DNA from: Lanius collurio
Lineage: Eukaryota > Chordata > Aves > Passeriformes > Laniidae
Direction: 5' to 3'
Assembly (NCBI GenBank): GCA_020086605.1
Contig: JACBWW010000017.1
Span: 402,271-466,270, forward strand
DNA: 64,000 nucleotides
The notes below the pieces were generated by a model. That model saw only the letters and a program-made list of their open reading frames with translations. It did no database searches and was not told the DNA's origin. Numbering within the stretch: position 1 is the first letter of the stretch; each line of letters opens with the position of its first letter. This document shows positions 35,899 through 48,111 of this stretch, in pieces. Both the position numbers and the translations under genes were made by a program.

Positions 35899-35945
35899 AT
35901 ACTGAGGCATGGGGAGATTAAGTGACTTTGTCAGTGACTTTCATT
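35899..35945 (-). mobile_element. Possible MIR-like SINE fragment
   Basis: ATACTGAGGCATGGGGAGAT followed by TAAGTGACTTTGTCA reads like the complement of the MIR segment around TGACCTTGGGCAAGTCACTT and CTGTGCCTCAGTTT. Only about 45 bp are recognisable. Its right end runs into a tandem duplication. Confidence 0.5.
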
Positions 35946-35990
35946 ACTCAGGTAGGTCTTCCATTACTTTCATTACTGAGGTAGGTCCAG
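35939..35990. repeat. Tandem duplication, 29-bp unit
   Basis: The unit TTTCATTACTCAGGTAGGTC plus a 9-base remainder (35939-35967) is followed by a second, nearly identical partial copy (TTTCATTACTGAGGTAGGTC, from 35968). One mismatch separates the shared 20 bases. This is a small local duplication. Confidence 0.75.
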
Positions 35991-37568
35991 GAATTAGACC
36001 TTGATGTTGGGCATTCAGAGGAGTACTTTTCTTCCTTAATAACTGAGTGGTAATACACTGCATTCTTATTTGGAAGAATCACATTTGATTTTCTTTTCTT
36101 TCATCTCCAGAGAAAGGAGTGCTCTGGAGTCTGAGCAGGCAGCCTCTGAAAGGACGTGAGCCACTATTTCTGTCAATTAACAGAGGAATGGAAAATGTCC
36201 ACTCTGATATACACATTTAAAGCAAGGGGTGAAATAGTAGGGAATATTGCAAGATAATTGTTCCCATGTGAACTATTTTTCCCAATGACTTTTTCTTGTG
36301 CTTCTATTACAGGTTGAATTCAACTGCTCTTTAAGCACATGTCCTATAAAAAGGGCATAATGGCTGAGTTGAGAATAAACATAAAAAATGTGAATAATTT
36401 TAAAATAAGCAGCCAGCCATCATTAAATTCACTTGGTACTCATTACAGTAATATTAATAATGACTTATGCATTAGGTATTAACATAGTCTTCAAATGAAA
36501 GGGCTGATTTGTTTCTAATTTTATTTCAAAAAAAATAAGTGATACTTAAAACTTCACTTATCCTGCCTGGTTTACAAATCTTTTAAAAGAAAATAAATCA
36601 TCTGTAAGGTGAGCAGTGAGCTATGAACTTCTTTAGTCTCCAGCCTACATCCCCAAATGTAAACCAGGGTAAAAGCAATGAGAACACTTTTATTCAATGT
36701 AAATTCTTTGGGGAATAAACATGTTTAATAGTGAGTACTATCATCTGTATATTGCTGAAGTTCTTAATTGGCCTACAATTAAGCCTGAGATTTCTGAGGT
36801 TGCTTTTATTTTAGATCTCACTTTCAGGCACAATAAACTATTAAAAGCCAAAAGCAAAACCAGAATTCTGCTTCTGGACATGATATAAAACCAATTGAAA
36901 ATTGCTCGAAAGGGAATGGCCTGCATAGTCTTCACTCTTTGTCTAGTCTGACTAGCCCTCTAGGAAGTCTCAGAGGTTTTATAAAATAGGTTTATATACT
37001 CATTAGTGTTTAATAGACTGTATTTTTCAGCAATAGTTTTATTTTACTGTTGAGATCAGTAATGTAACTCCTTAACATTCAGCCATGGATTAGTGTAAGT
37101 AAAACCTGCTGTTGCAAAAAAAAGCTCATTGGTCTGAGAGAACAGGAGAAATATGAAAAGGAGAATATGAGATAGTTGGGATCATCTTGCACCTTTTGAC
37201 CTGAAAAAAAGTATCCTCATTTTTGGCCCAGGTTTCACATTTCATGCCACTGGAGACAGGCTGGGAATCCCCTGTGGTGATGGGTGACACCTGAAGGGTG
37301 TGACTTGGGGCACCTGCCATTACCAAGGTGTGCCCTGAGCCCTGTTTGGGTGAACATCACCCCTTCCTGTGCCATGGCAAGGTGTGGCCTGGCATGGCTG
37401 CCCAAGTTATTGTTTTCTCCCTTTTTTCCTTTTATTTTTTTTCACATGCACATTCTTCAGACATTGCCCTGTAGTGCATAACCATTCTCTGTGCTTGCAC
37501 TCCAGGGGGGCAGTGTCAGACATGAGCCAGGACAAAAAAATAATTTGTTTTTCCCATTGTTCTCAACC
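35991..37568. other. Noncoding DNA with a TAAT-rich block
   Basis: Unique sequence. Eight TAAT or ATTA cores fall within 60 bp at 36422-36481, in non-repetitive surroundings that continue to about 36590. This is a possible homeodomain-type enhancer. Nothing else is recognised, and no frame exceeds 66 codons apart from composition-driven ones near 37370-37680. Confidence 0.45.
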
Positions 37569-37594
37569 GGGGGGGGAGGGCAGGGGGCAAGGGG
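37569..37594 (+). repeat. G-rich run with G-quadruplex pattern
   Basis: Four G runs (8, 3, 5 and 4 bases) are separated by A, CA and CAA. This satisfies the usual four-tract quadruplex rule on the plus strand. Isolated in AT-rich DNA and without any recognised promoter nearby. Confidence 0.6.
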
Positions 37595-38950
37595 AGGAAC
37601 AGGACAGCCAAACACACAGCTTTATTTGGTCCCTAAACAACAACAAGAAAAAACCAAAAGGAGTAGCTGCCACTGCTCTGATTAAATCCAAACTGTCTGT
37701 TAAACCTCTAATTATCATCTTGCCTTGTGGGTAAAATGGTACCATTCAATTATTGGTTTTTGTTCGCTTGTCAGCTGCAAAAAACATATTATCACTGCTT
37801 TTCAAACCAGCAAAAAGAGCAGAAATTCTGCAAATTGCTTTCTAAACATAGTTACTTTAAACCTAATACCTCTCTGCACCATGTCAGCAATTGTATAATG
37901 CGATGTTGCATGCAAATTGTGTTTAATGTAGGTATTCCAATTATTTGTTTTACATTATGTAATTTCGGTGAAATTATTTCCTTTGTTGCCACGTTACGTG
38001 TGGCATGTTAGACTTAGTATGTTAAAAATAAATACACACATACAGACTTGCCTGCACACATTTTATCAAGCTACTGTAAAAATAAGCAAAAATTGTCAGA
38101 TGATAATTCTCTGCAACCACGGTGAGGTGAGAAATAAGACCACCTTTTTAAGAATAATCTCGGGACTGATTGCATTTGACAGTCGTTCTATGTGTTTATT
38201 TACTTGCTGACTTAATCTTGGAGGGTGCAAGTGTCTAGGATATCCTTGATCAATTTATTTCCCCTTTGCTTGTGTGTGGTGCTGGCAGTCACTGCACACA
38301 CCCTGCCAGCCACTGCAGGAAACACGAGGGCTCTCTGAAACAGCTGGAATGATGGAAGCTCTGCTGCTCCTGTGACAAAACACATGACTCATTTACATCC
38401 AACTTGGCTGCTAGATTTTGGATGTTTCCCTTCCTCAGCTTTCCATTTTTCCATTCACATCATGTGAAACCTATTTTACTGAGGCAGAGGCAGCTCAGGA
38501 AATATTTCTGATGGAGGGTATTAAAAGCTCCCCTTCCCCTCCCTGACTTCTCCCTCTGTACAGCCCTGTGAGTGATCTCTGCCATACACTGGGATCTGTT
38601 AACACTGTCATTGGTGGCAAATAAATCCCAGTTTTTGCTGAGTTCCTAACCTGAGAGCAATTCATCTTCCCAGGGTGGGCTGAGAGCCAGCTCTAGTTCA
38701 GCCTATTTGTGTCATATGTTGCTTCTCCCATTCCATAGGACCCTGCAGGCAAAGATTCCTGGGGTTTGCTTTCTTTAACCAAAAGAGACATTTTCAAACT
38801 GTAATGGCAATTCTTAAGATAGAGGTCTGGACCTTGCAAAAGGTAAGCAGCATCTTCCTGCTCCCAGTGGAAAACTTCCATGGGTTAATTTGCAAAACTA
38901 AAGTTATGCCTATCTCAGTGCTTGAACCAGGTCTTACTCTCCCTTTCTAA
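37595..38950. other. Noncoding DNA with a possible conserved block
   Basis: The stretch 37785-38010 is non-repetitive. It contains an exact octamer motif ATGCAAAT (37910-37917), TTGTATAATGCGATGTTGCA just before it, and a near-palindromic GCCACGTTACGTGTGGC (37989-38005) with GCCAC/GTGGC arms. The density of such motifs suggests regulatory DNA, but this is an inference. The rest of the interval shows nothing recognisable. Confidence 0.4.
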
Positions 38951-39080
38951 TGTTAGAATGATATATATATATATTTATCTATATATTATTCTATATATTA
39001 GAATAATATATTATTCTATATATTAGAATAATATTCTAATATATAGATATATATTAGAATAATATATATATATATTTTTA
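38951..39080. repeat. AT-rich palindromic tract
   Basis: About 130 bp almost free of G and C. It contains (TA)n runs at both ends and two exact copies of a 22-bp unit beginning ATATTATTCTATATATTAGA (38983-39004 and 39008-39029, period 25), followed by its inverted forms (TATTCTAATATATAG...). It would readily extrude cruciforms and is likely length-polymorphic. Similar AT palindromes are unstable in other vertebrate genomes. Confidence 0.85.
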
Positions 39081-40499
39081 GATTAATCTGGCAATTCTCC
39101 TGCAATACTGCTTTAGAATGCTACCAAGAAAATTTTCAGTTAATGGACATAATCTCTTATTTATCTTTTTCTATAGAAGGAAATACTTTACTGAAAAAAA
39201 TCTTGGTGCTTGACTTGCCAAAGGGAACATACTTGCCTTAGGCAAGTGGTTAAGAGAGTATTTCAAGGTTGGTTTAACCCCCAGGTGTGCTTTCCTTCAG
39301 CTCTCACAATGCTGCCACAAGATGTATTTTTCCTGAACAAGGCACAGCAAAGCAGGAGTTTCCCCAAAGTTTCCTGCTCTGATCATTGCCTGTCCTCACT
39401 CCAAGACAAATGATGGTTCGACTTGCATTGACTGAGAAGGGGTCAGAGGCACTGAGCTTCATCGAGGCCAGGCAGGCAGGGCTGGGCAGTCACACCTCAT
39501 TAGTAGGCATGCAGGTAGCAGAGCTTTAGATTTGTTTCAGGCCCCTTACAAAGGTGCCTTGACAGTTTGAGTTATGCTGACAGCCTCCCCTCAAAGGGAA
39601 AGAGAGTGTCAGGCAAGAGAGATGAAACATGTTTCACTGTCACCCTCCACACAGCCTAAATGGATGGCCCAGCATCTCGCCATCAGCAACGCTCCCATCT
39701 GGGGAAAAAATGGAAGAGTTGAGTTTGATGTTATAAATCACCATAATTTGTTACAATTTCCAAAGACAAATATGACAGGGTGGAATTACTTTGCAGTGCT
39801 GAGACAGTCATTTGCAGAACCCATAAAGTGCCAGTATAAATCTGAGGATGAGATATATTTAATCTGAAGAAGCAGATATCATCTCAACATATACTGTGTT
39901 TACCAAGAACTTAGCTTTAATGATACCACAGTATTGCAGGTTGCTCATTTTATTTTAACCTTTAAAACTAAAAACTTTAATTTTATAAAAATCCTAATGA
40001 AGTAGAAAGATTCTTTTGTGTATTTTGTACTTCCTCTATCAAAAAGCAGAAGTACTTATGTCCTCAAAAAAAAATTATGCAATGCTCATTGTTGAAAACA
40101 GAAATATTTTGTGGGGTTACAATTGTGATTCCAGAGAGATACAATGCATTGTTACACATTCAGGATGCTTCTTCAGAGTTGCTCCTGTTTAGCAGCTCTT
40201 AAATTAACAAACCCACCAATCTAATGTTCCTTTTGGAGGTGTCCAGATCACAAGCATTGCTCCCAAAACTGTATCTTGGAACTTCCCCCCCCCTTCATTG
40301 GGGATGGCATTGACTGAAAAGACATTTTGAAGACAAGTTGTTGGAATAGAACAGAGCTGAAGTTGTCACCTTGCCATATTTACATGGTTACAGTCTAGGT
40401 CATTGATTTTGTCTCCTCTATAACAAACACCATTTGAGGTGACACGTGGAAAGGAATGTGAGTGTTCTAAGTGTACAAGCTGAAGACAAATTTGTTAAT
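39081..40499. other. Noncoding unique DNA, no gene recognised
   Basis: No repeat family is recognised. A short inverted repeat (ACTTGCC/GGCAAGT around TTA) lies at 39231-39247. The 97-codon frame at 39574-39867 has no recognisable product. Confidence 0.6.
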
Positions 40500-40570
40500 C
40501 ATTGCCTTTTGGGGTGAGCTGCTTAACCTGTCTGTACCATGATTTACCCACATGTAAGAGGAAGACATTG
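40500..40570 (+). mobile_element. Possible MIR-like SINE fragment
   Basis: GAGCTGCTTAACCTGTCTGT, then ACCATGATTTACCCACATGT and AAGAGGAAGAC, follow the MIR order (AGTCACTTAACCTCTCTGTG, CTCAGTTTCCCCATCTGTAA, AATGAGGA). Divergence is high and the assignment needs a profile search. Confidence 0.5.
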
Positions 40571-43313
40571 CCAGCCTTCCTCACCCTTCCTGTAAAATTA
40601 TTTCAGTGGTCCATGAGTAAAATGATGTCCAAAAAAAAGTGCAAAGTCCTTTTTAATAAAATACACTTTAATAACAACATTTTTATTTCCCAGGTGAGAG
40701 ATTGATGGCATAGCATGCATGTTTCTTTTTTTAACACCAGAAAAAGAGAGATGTAGGTCTAAATGCTGATTTGGCACTTACGTAGATAACCCTTCCCAAA
40801 GCCCTGGCTTTTTACTTCCATAAATCCCACTGTTTTTATATCAGTGAGTAGATGATGATATGTTCACCCATTCCACATTCAAGTGTTATCAGGAGAGAGA
40901 TGAAACACATTTTGGTGTTGCAGTTGCTACTGAATAAATCAAACCTCGGTGATGCAGTGTGATGGTACGAAAATCTCACAGCCTGTGAAGTCAGTCATTC
41001 ATATATGAGGAAACTGGATCACTCTCCTTAAAACACACTCTTAGCTGGAGCTCTCAATATGTCAGCTCGCTGTTCTGGAAGGAACTGGCTGGTGGTTTGA
41101 GCCTGTTGAAATGACAGTAACTTCAGTATGGTTTCAGAAAAAAGGTTTTTACTGCTGGCTTCCCCTATTCCTGCTATCCTTTGGATGGGGTTAAGCTTGT
41201 TTCAGGCCTTCAGGATGTCTTAAGATCTAACACTGTGCTCTGCCTGCAGTAATTGCCTTCATATTTGCACCTTTCCTGCTAATTTGCTCAGCTCTGCACT
41301 TGTCAGTGCATCTAATGCATAGCCATGATAATGGGACATTTGTTCTCATGCTTGTGTTACCATTGGGATTTCGTTTGAAGAGGAGCTGATATGAGTGGCT
41401 GCTACCCATGAAAAGTGAGGTGTGTTTCTAAAAGGCTTGTCTGTCAGCAGTGCACCAACTGGCATGTCTTTGCTGGTGCTCAGGTGCTTGCAGAGGGTTT
41501 GTAATCCTGCTTTAGACAGAATGAAAATCACTTGAGCAGAAGGGAAGAGTATCCTTTTCCCTGCTGCAATGATGTATAAATAGTGTGGGAAAGCTGCTTC
41601 AGTCTGACTGTGCAGGTAGCTTCTGCTCTGCTTCCAAAAGCGCTCTCAAATGCTTTTCACATCTTTTAAAAAGACTCACTGTCTCTGTTTAGAGGAAAAG
41701 CGAGTTAAAAAGCAAGTTAAAAAATTTCTGTAGAAAAATAAACATCTGAGTTGCATTATGAGGCAGAGTTTAAGGTAGGAGAGGTTCAAAACTATTTCCT
41801 GTTAGGTATTCATATGAAAGGAGATAAACAGTTCAGCGTCTCACTGATTTACTACTTCAAGGAGTAGAACTGGAAGGAAAATTAAGAAGGCATGGAAACA
41901 TCTGCTCAGCTAAACACCAAGGAACCAGGTGGGCAGAAGTCACACTTGTTTACTACAGCCTGGTCTAGACTGCCTTAGTGATGGTCAATACCCACTTAAT
42001 TCCCAGAGCTGTGGGGTGAGAGGAGCAGTGAAGTGTCTGTAAGTGCCCCCAGCACCTGCAGACTCCGTTAGCAGGGGACACACAGAAGTGGGCTGCTGAA
42101 GAGCAGCTGGGTTTGCAGAGCAGAGTAGCTCCTTTCAGACAAAAACTGAGTTTAGCAGAGGAGGAGGAATGGCTGGAGCTTGGCTGTGCCTGGGCTAGTG
42201 GATATGGGCAGGGTGGGATGGAGATTTGCAGTTCTCCTGGCAGGAACTAGGAGGGAGAGAGGCTCAAAGAGGAATGAAAACGTTAAGAGTTTTGTGTGTT
42301 TGTCTAAATTTCTTCACTGTTTTGCCTCTGCACTGACCTTCAAGTCTTACCAAAGCAATCCTGAAAACCTTTCAATCCATTTTGCTGTGAGTGCTCCCCA
42401 AGGAAAGTGGCTGGACATTTCTCTGCACGACAGGAGGGAGATGTAATCGCTGGCTGGGGCACCCCGAGGTGCTGCACAGCCGTTAATGGAAGGTGATAAG
42501 GGCAGCAGTGCCTTTCTCCAGCAGAAAATGCCACTTTTTCTGAGTGCCACCAGCCTGCACACTGCTGTGCAAACTGCTCCCCTGCCATGCCCTCCTCTCT
42601 GCCCCCTCCCCAGGGCCCAGACAACCTTTAACTCTCCAGTTGTCTCTGTGGCTTTTTATTGTTCTTGACGTCTTCAGTATTTTAACAACAACAACAAAGT
42701 CCTTGCAGTTGTATCACTTCCTGCAAGCTGTTGTGAGACCTTGTAAAGCTGCTTCAGGCATGGAAATGGTTCACAGGCAATGTCAACAAGGGGAAGAGGG
42801 AGCTGCAAGAGAGACCGGGGAGAAGTACATGAACTGCTGCCGGCACTTTCCGGAGCAGCCGGGGTGAGAAAGTGCTGTGAAGTGTTGCTGGTTGGTGTCT
42901 GCTGCTTTACCAGCTCCTGCTGGTCCTGCTGGCAGGGGCATCATTTCAGTGACTCAATCACCTGCTCAGTGATCTCCTGATCTTTCTGCATTTGTGTGTT
43001 CCTGTGCCACCATATGTTCTGCTTCTCTTACCAGTTCTCGCTGCAGCAAGCTGTAAGATAGCCCAGGTTTTACAGAATCAGAGGCAGTGTATAATGTAAT
43101 TTCTTAGGCCTTATTAATCTTAAAACAATTGTATAATTTCTGGAATAGGAATGATCTGCAGGATTAAGCAAGGGCCTAGAATGACAGCTGGATTTTTTTC
43201 TCCTTCTGTTGTGTCACTCTGTGAACATGGATAAGCACACACTCTGTGCCCAGATCTCCTGTGGTAAGATATTTGGGACCATCTTTGTTGTGCTTTGGCA
43301 GCTCTGGGTAGAA
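40571..43313. other. Noncoding unique DNA, no gene recognised
   Basis: No repeat family is recognised. A GC-richer patch at 42430-42900 has frames of 60-107 codons on both strands and a short AAC run (AACAACAACAACAAA, 42684-42698). No domain is visible in any of the translations. Confidence 0.6.
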
Positions 43314-43375
43314 GAATGGTTAGGGTTGGAAAGGACCTTAAAGATCTTCTAATTCCAACTTCCCCCTTAGTAGTA
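43314..43375 (-). mobile_element. CR1 LINE 3' fragment, very short
   Basis: GAATGGTTAGGGTTGGAAAG, then GACCTTAAAGATCTTCTAAT and TCCAACTTCCC, match the complement of the conserved CR1 tail. About 60 bp remain and the terminal octamers are degraded. Orientation is minus. Confidence 0.85.
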
Positions 43376-45486
43376 GACAGTAGGCATTATTTTTCCCTTG
43401 AACTTAAAAGTAAGGGTGGTCATGATTTCATGGTTTGGTACACATATGTGACAATGTGCATTTAGCCCAGAGAGGATCTGGAGTTGTTCAGGTTCACACC
43501 ATGGCTTGTTGCAGGTTCCCAGGGTCTGGGGTTGAAGTAGTGACACTTACCCATCACCTCTCAGTTTGTGCACACTAAAAGACATTTAGGGAATTGACTA
43601 CAGCTTCTTGACCTAGAAAACTCACCACAGTGAAAATTACAGCAAGTGATAGACATTTGCAGCATGAAACACATGAAAAAATAAGTTGATTTGTGTTTAT
43701 ATGCCTGCTGCACCTCTTTTCATCTCCTTCTTCAGGGCTGAAGGTCCTTGGGTTTTCTTCTCTTCTATTCCATCCTTCTGTCAACAGCACTACTCCACAA
43801 AACTTGAATTCTCTGTAAGACATTTTTGAGCCAATTTCAGCCTTTGTGAAGGAAATTAAAGAGAGAAAGAGGATATCCCAGCCTTCCAGATGCTTGTAGA
43901 GCCTGTCTACTGGGAGAATTCTCATCAGCAGAAAGCCCTGTGCCCCAGGGGAAGGATGGCTGCCCAGTCTTTGAAAGGGAAAGGAGGAGCAGAGGTGCAA
44001 TGGCTCCGTTCCCAGGTCTGGTGGTGGATGTCCCATTGCTCAGCTATTGCCACCAGTTCTGGCTGGGTAGAAGGCAAAGGGTGAAAGAGAGTCCTGCTCC
44101 ACTTTCCTGTGCTCTAGGGACGAACTCAATTTCACAGTAATTTAATTTAATTCTAATTCAGTACCTAGCAATTGTACAGCCATTCTGAATGTGCCCTCAC
44201 ATTGGTGTGGTAATAAAGAGCATATTCTGCTCTGAAAATGACTGGAAACCTGAACTTCATTAGTGTTCATTTTCCATGGGGAATCCCCCATTTCTCTCTG
44301 TGTGCTGTCTGTCCACGTGAGTTCTGTAAAGAGCAGAATATCCATGTCTGAACTACAAGAGGTGTATTTTGTTTCTGAGAACTCTGACTACAAACCACAA
44401 TCACTTAGCATTTCAGAGGACTCTTCTCGTGTATCCTTGGCTTTTCACCTGGTTTTATTAGTGCAGCATGTATCATATGCACACCATACAGTGAATAAGC
44501 TCTTGTAAGTCTGTTTGTCCTGCAGGGGGTAGGCTTATTGCTTACTGTTTTATCTTGTGCTTTTACTGTTGCTGAAGGTCAGACCTCAAAACTTCCCCTG
44601 GCAGATCCTTCTCCAATCCAGCAAATCATCCAATTAGCAAAATGTTCATTATATGCAGCTAATACAGTATGGATTTGCTCATTCACTTTCACCGCTTCTT
44701 CTTGGGACCTTCTGAATAATTTGATATTCCATTTCAGAATAATTCATAGACTCTTTTCCTGAACACTGTATCTTTCAATAATCAATCTAAATTGCAAAAT
44801 ACATTAAGCAGCAGCATTGTTTGCCTGGCACTATTTAAAAATCATGAAAGCAGTGGAATGAAGGATGAAGGAGCAAATCTATTCTCTGCTCAATACAGTA
44901 TCATCCTTGAGAAGGGGACATTGAGAAGACATTGATATATAAGTCGATACTGAAAAATTGGACTTCTACATATTTAGGAGGTGAGGCTGAGGTGTAAATC
45001 ATGATCAGTGATACTGCTCTGGAACAAGTAATAGTTTATGTTCTAGAGGAGCATGTAAGGAAAAGAAACATAGTCTATTTCTAAAGTCAATTTAGTGCTC
45101 TTTCTTTAAGGTGCCATACTAAATGTAGCCTGTGTATCCATAGACTCAGAGTATAAGCAGTTGCCAGGTGAAATTACTTTTTAAATGGTTTGTAACAGGC
45201 CTTTGCATCTTACACTCTCCTCATTTTTCTGCAGCTCCAAATTGCATCCAAATGTCTAGATATGCTATCTTCTGTATATGTTAGAAATTATTTCTTTGTT
45301 ATCTTTTCTATGCCTAAAATCAATTTTGTCTAGTTCCCAGGGAGCTGGATCAGGGACTATAGGTGAGTTTTTACTGCTATAGGGTCCTCAGTGCCAGCCT
45401 GTAGCCTGTCTCTTGCCACCCTATGCCTGCTCTCTTCTGTGCCCTGCTCTGTTTCCACCTCTCAAGGCCTCTGATACCCTACCAAG
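43376..45486. other. Noncoding unique DNA, no gene recognised
   Basis: Unique sequence leading to the assembly gap. The longest frame, 153 codons on the minus strand (43575-44036), has no recognisable domain. Nothing else is supported. Confidence 0.6.
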
Positions 45487-45815
45487 NNNNNNNNNNNNNN
45501 NNNNNNNNNNNNNNNNNNNNNNNNNNNNNNNNNNNNNNNNNNNNNNNNNNNNNNNNNNNNNNNNNNNNNNNNNNNNNNNNNNNNNNNNNNNNNNNNNNNN
45601 NNNNNNNNNNNNNNNNNNNNNNNNNNNNNNNNNNNNNNNNNNNNNNNNNNNNNNNNNNNNNNNNNNNNNNNNNNNNNNNNNNNNNNNNNNNNNNNNNNNN
45701 NNNNNNNNNNNNNNNNNNNNNNNNNNNNNNNNNNNNNNNNNNNNNNNNNNNNNNNNNNNNNNNNNNNNNNNNNNNNNNNNNNNNNNNNNNNNNNNNNNNN
45801 NNNNNNNNNNNNNNN
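45487..45815. other. Assembly gap (329 N)
   Basis: A run of 329 undetermined bases. It directly abuts a pyrimidine microsatellite on its right, so the missing sequence probably includes more of that array. The true length may differ from 329. Reading frames that cross it are artefacts. Confidence 0.99.
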
Positions 45816-45972
45816 CCTTTCCCTTCCCTTTCCTTTCCTTTCCTTTCCTTTCCTTTCCTTTCCTTTCCTTTCCTTTCCTTTCCTTTCCTTTTCCTTTTCC
45901 TTTTCCTTTTCCTTTTCCTTTTCCTTTTCCTTTTCCTTTTCCTTTTCCTTTTCCTTTTCCTTTCCTTTCTTT
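45816..45972. repeat. TTTCC / TTTTCC microsatellite
   Basis: A compound array: about 12 units of TTTCC (about 45828-45890) switch cleanly to about 12 units of TTTTCC (about 45888-45960), with imperfect CCCTT units next to the gap. The plus strand is all pyrimidine, so the other strand is all purine and could form triplex DNA. The array translates to Phe/Pro/Leu or Lys/Gly/Glu/Arg repeats, which are not proteins. Confidence 0.97.
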
Positions 45973-48053
45973 TCTTCTGACAAGGTGTTTTGGTGCCTTT
46001 CTGTCCAAAGTAGGAACAAAGCAGATTTGTGCTGATCTGTAACAATCTCCTTGTGTTCTTGCAGTATTTCACATTTTGATCCTAAGTTACAGCCTGTGAG
46101 TTATTCATTCTTATTTAGTCTTCACCCCATTCCTGGGATATATTTGATTGGGTAAATTCCCATCCAAATTGCAGCTATGGACAAGGATATCAAGGATACA
46201 GAATAAAATGGACGGTACCCCATCTTTAGTGTGTAGCTACCAATACAAATTCCTTATCACGTCCTGTGGTCTGTAAGGATGGGATTAGGTGGTGCAAGAA
46301 TTGATCTTTGTGGGATGCTGAATGTAGGAGCTGTGTGCAAGAAAAAAAGGTGGAGTGTGATTGGTTATAATGTTGTGGAAAGGTGGTGTAGACACCTGGT
46401 GTTCCTGCATTCAGTGCCAATGTAACTGGGACAGCACATGAGGAAAAAATGTGCTGGAGCTTGCTGGTAGAACAAGGGCTGTTCACCCAGACCTACCACC
46501 CCAACTTCTACTTTTGTTAGAAAAATGAGGGATGTACACCTAATTTGTAGATCTGACTCATGCTTAGCTCTCACCAGTTTAATGAAGCAGCTATATGAGT
46601 GCTCACATTCCCCAAATGTGCAGCACAGATAATGAGGTGCCCCCACAGGCTTCCAAAAGGAGCTCCTTTCTGCCAGTTCTGGGTAGGCAGACAGGGTGTG
46701 CCCCTTAGATCCTTCAGAAGGTAAACACAACAATCTGCTTCTCTCCATTGCTTACATTAGAAACTCTCTGTATGCAGGCTGCTTCATTAGGTGCCTAAAA
46801 TGTAATGAAGCCTGATGTTTAAGTGAGGTGGACAGGCTCCTATAATCAGTATGTCCTTACTTCCTGCTAATTACCTCCTGTCACCTAACTCTGGGTAAGA
46901 GCACACTTTTAACGAGCCTGCACCTTGTCCACTGGTGTGTGGAAGGAAACTGAAGAATGCTTTTTTTTTCTTGAAAATGGACTGTGCTGTGGTAGCCAAA
47001 GGCAAATCAGCAAATTGTTTTGGATCCATTACCACAGAGTACCAACAGGCTTCATAACTTCCTATCCTTCTTTTCTGAGGCACACAGTGATGCTGGGATT
47101 GCAGAGATTCTGCAAAGTAAAAGGCTGCAGTGGCTCCTTTACATCTGACTCACATTTATTGTTCACATAACCCAGCAGAGAAATGCTAATTAGTAAGTAA
47201 ATTAGATGCCTCTATCTGCATTTGTCCTTGGAGAGATGGTAGATATAATTTTCTAGCAACCTTGTTAGCCTTTCCTCATTCAGTGGGCTGGATTGAAAAA
47301 TAGTACAATAACCCAATAGTTGTATCATATAACAGAGTATCTGTTGTGAGTAAAACTCAGCTTAACAGCCAACCAGTGCAGACAGTGATGCTTTACCCTC
47401 TGTAATAGAACCACGTAGCTGCTTGGTGCTGCAGTGTAGCAAAGGATGAGGACACACTGGAGAGCATTCATAAGTTTTCTATTTCCACACAGCCTCCTGA
47501 CAGCTAAACAATATAATCTACTTTGTGGTATATTGCCTTATTGTGAGAAGCATACCTCAGCATATTGCAATAAAAAAGGAGCATTTGAATGTCCTACATC
47601 TCCATTGCACAGACCTGTCAAGTTTCAGGTGGCCATTTAGATGATGCTATTGCAGCGGGTAAGTTAATAGAGGAAGCAGCTTAGACCTTTGTTTTTCAAT
47701 CTAGCCCTGCAACTGAAAACATTCAAAGGCTGGAAATGGCATGTTCAGACTCTCTAAGTAGAGCTGCTATTATAATACCACGAGACCAGTTTAGTCTGAC
47801 ATGTTTTACTTCACACTTGCTGTTGTCTTGGTGCCTGCCCCAGTTGGTTATGACAGCTTAGTTTATTTACAACAGCTCTCTGAACAACAGTGTTTACTTG
47901 ATTGTATGCAGGCTCCTGGGCATAGCTACAGTAATATCTGTCTTCTAAAAAGGACCTAGTTTTACTATGGAAAATACTCCCAAACCATGTCACTGTCACA
48001 GCTTTACACGATAACAGGACAGGCAAGAGTTCTGCCTTGTCACTGCACTACAG
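45973..48053. other. Noncoding unique DNA, no gene recognised
   Basis: No interspersed repeat or exon is recognised. The longest frame is 127 codons (46365-46748, minus strand), without a recognisable product. Confidence 0.6.
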
Positions 48054-48111
48054 NATGCAGAGAGATGTGTACCATGGGGGATGGAGATGCAAAGAGATGT
48101 GTACCATGGGG
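48054..48111. repeat. Undetermined base followed by a 32-bp tandem duplication
   Basis: A single N at 48054 is followed by ATGCAGAGAGATGTGTACCA (48055-48074) and GGGG. After a 7-base spacer comes a second copy, ATGCAAAGAGATGTGTACCA (48087-48106) and GGGG. The unit is 32 bp with one mismatch in the shared part. An N at the edge of a duplication suggests either real length variation or a consensus error. Confidence 0.85.

Noticed and set aside
43575..44036. 153-codon frame, minus strand
   Set aside because: No recognisable domain and no splice or promoter context.
45413..46072. Long frames of 185-209 codons on both strands across the gap
   Set aside because: They consist of undetermined residues plus translated microsatellite (Phe/Pro/Leu or Lys/Gly/Glu/Arg). 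They are artefacts.
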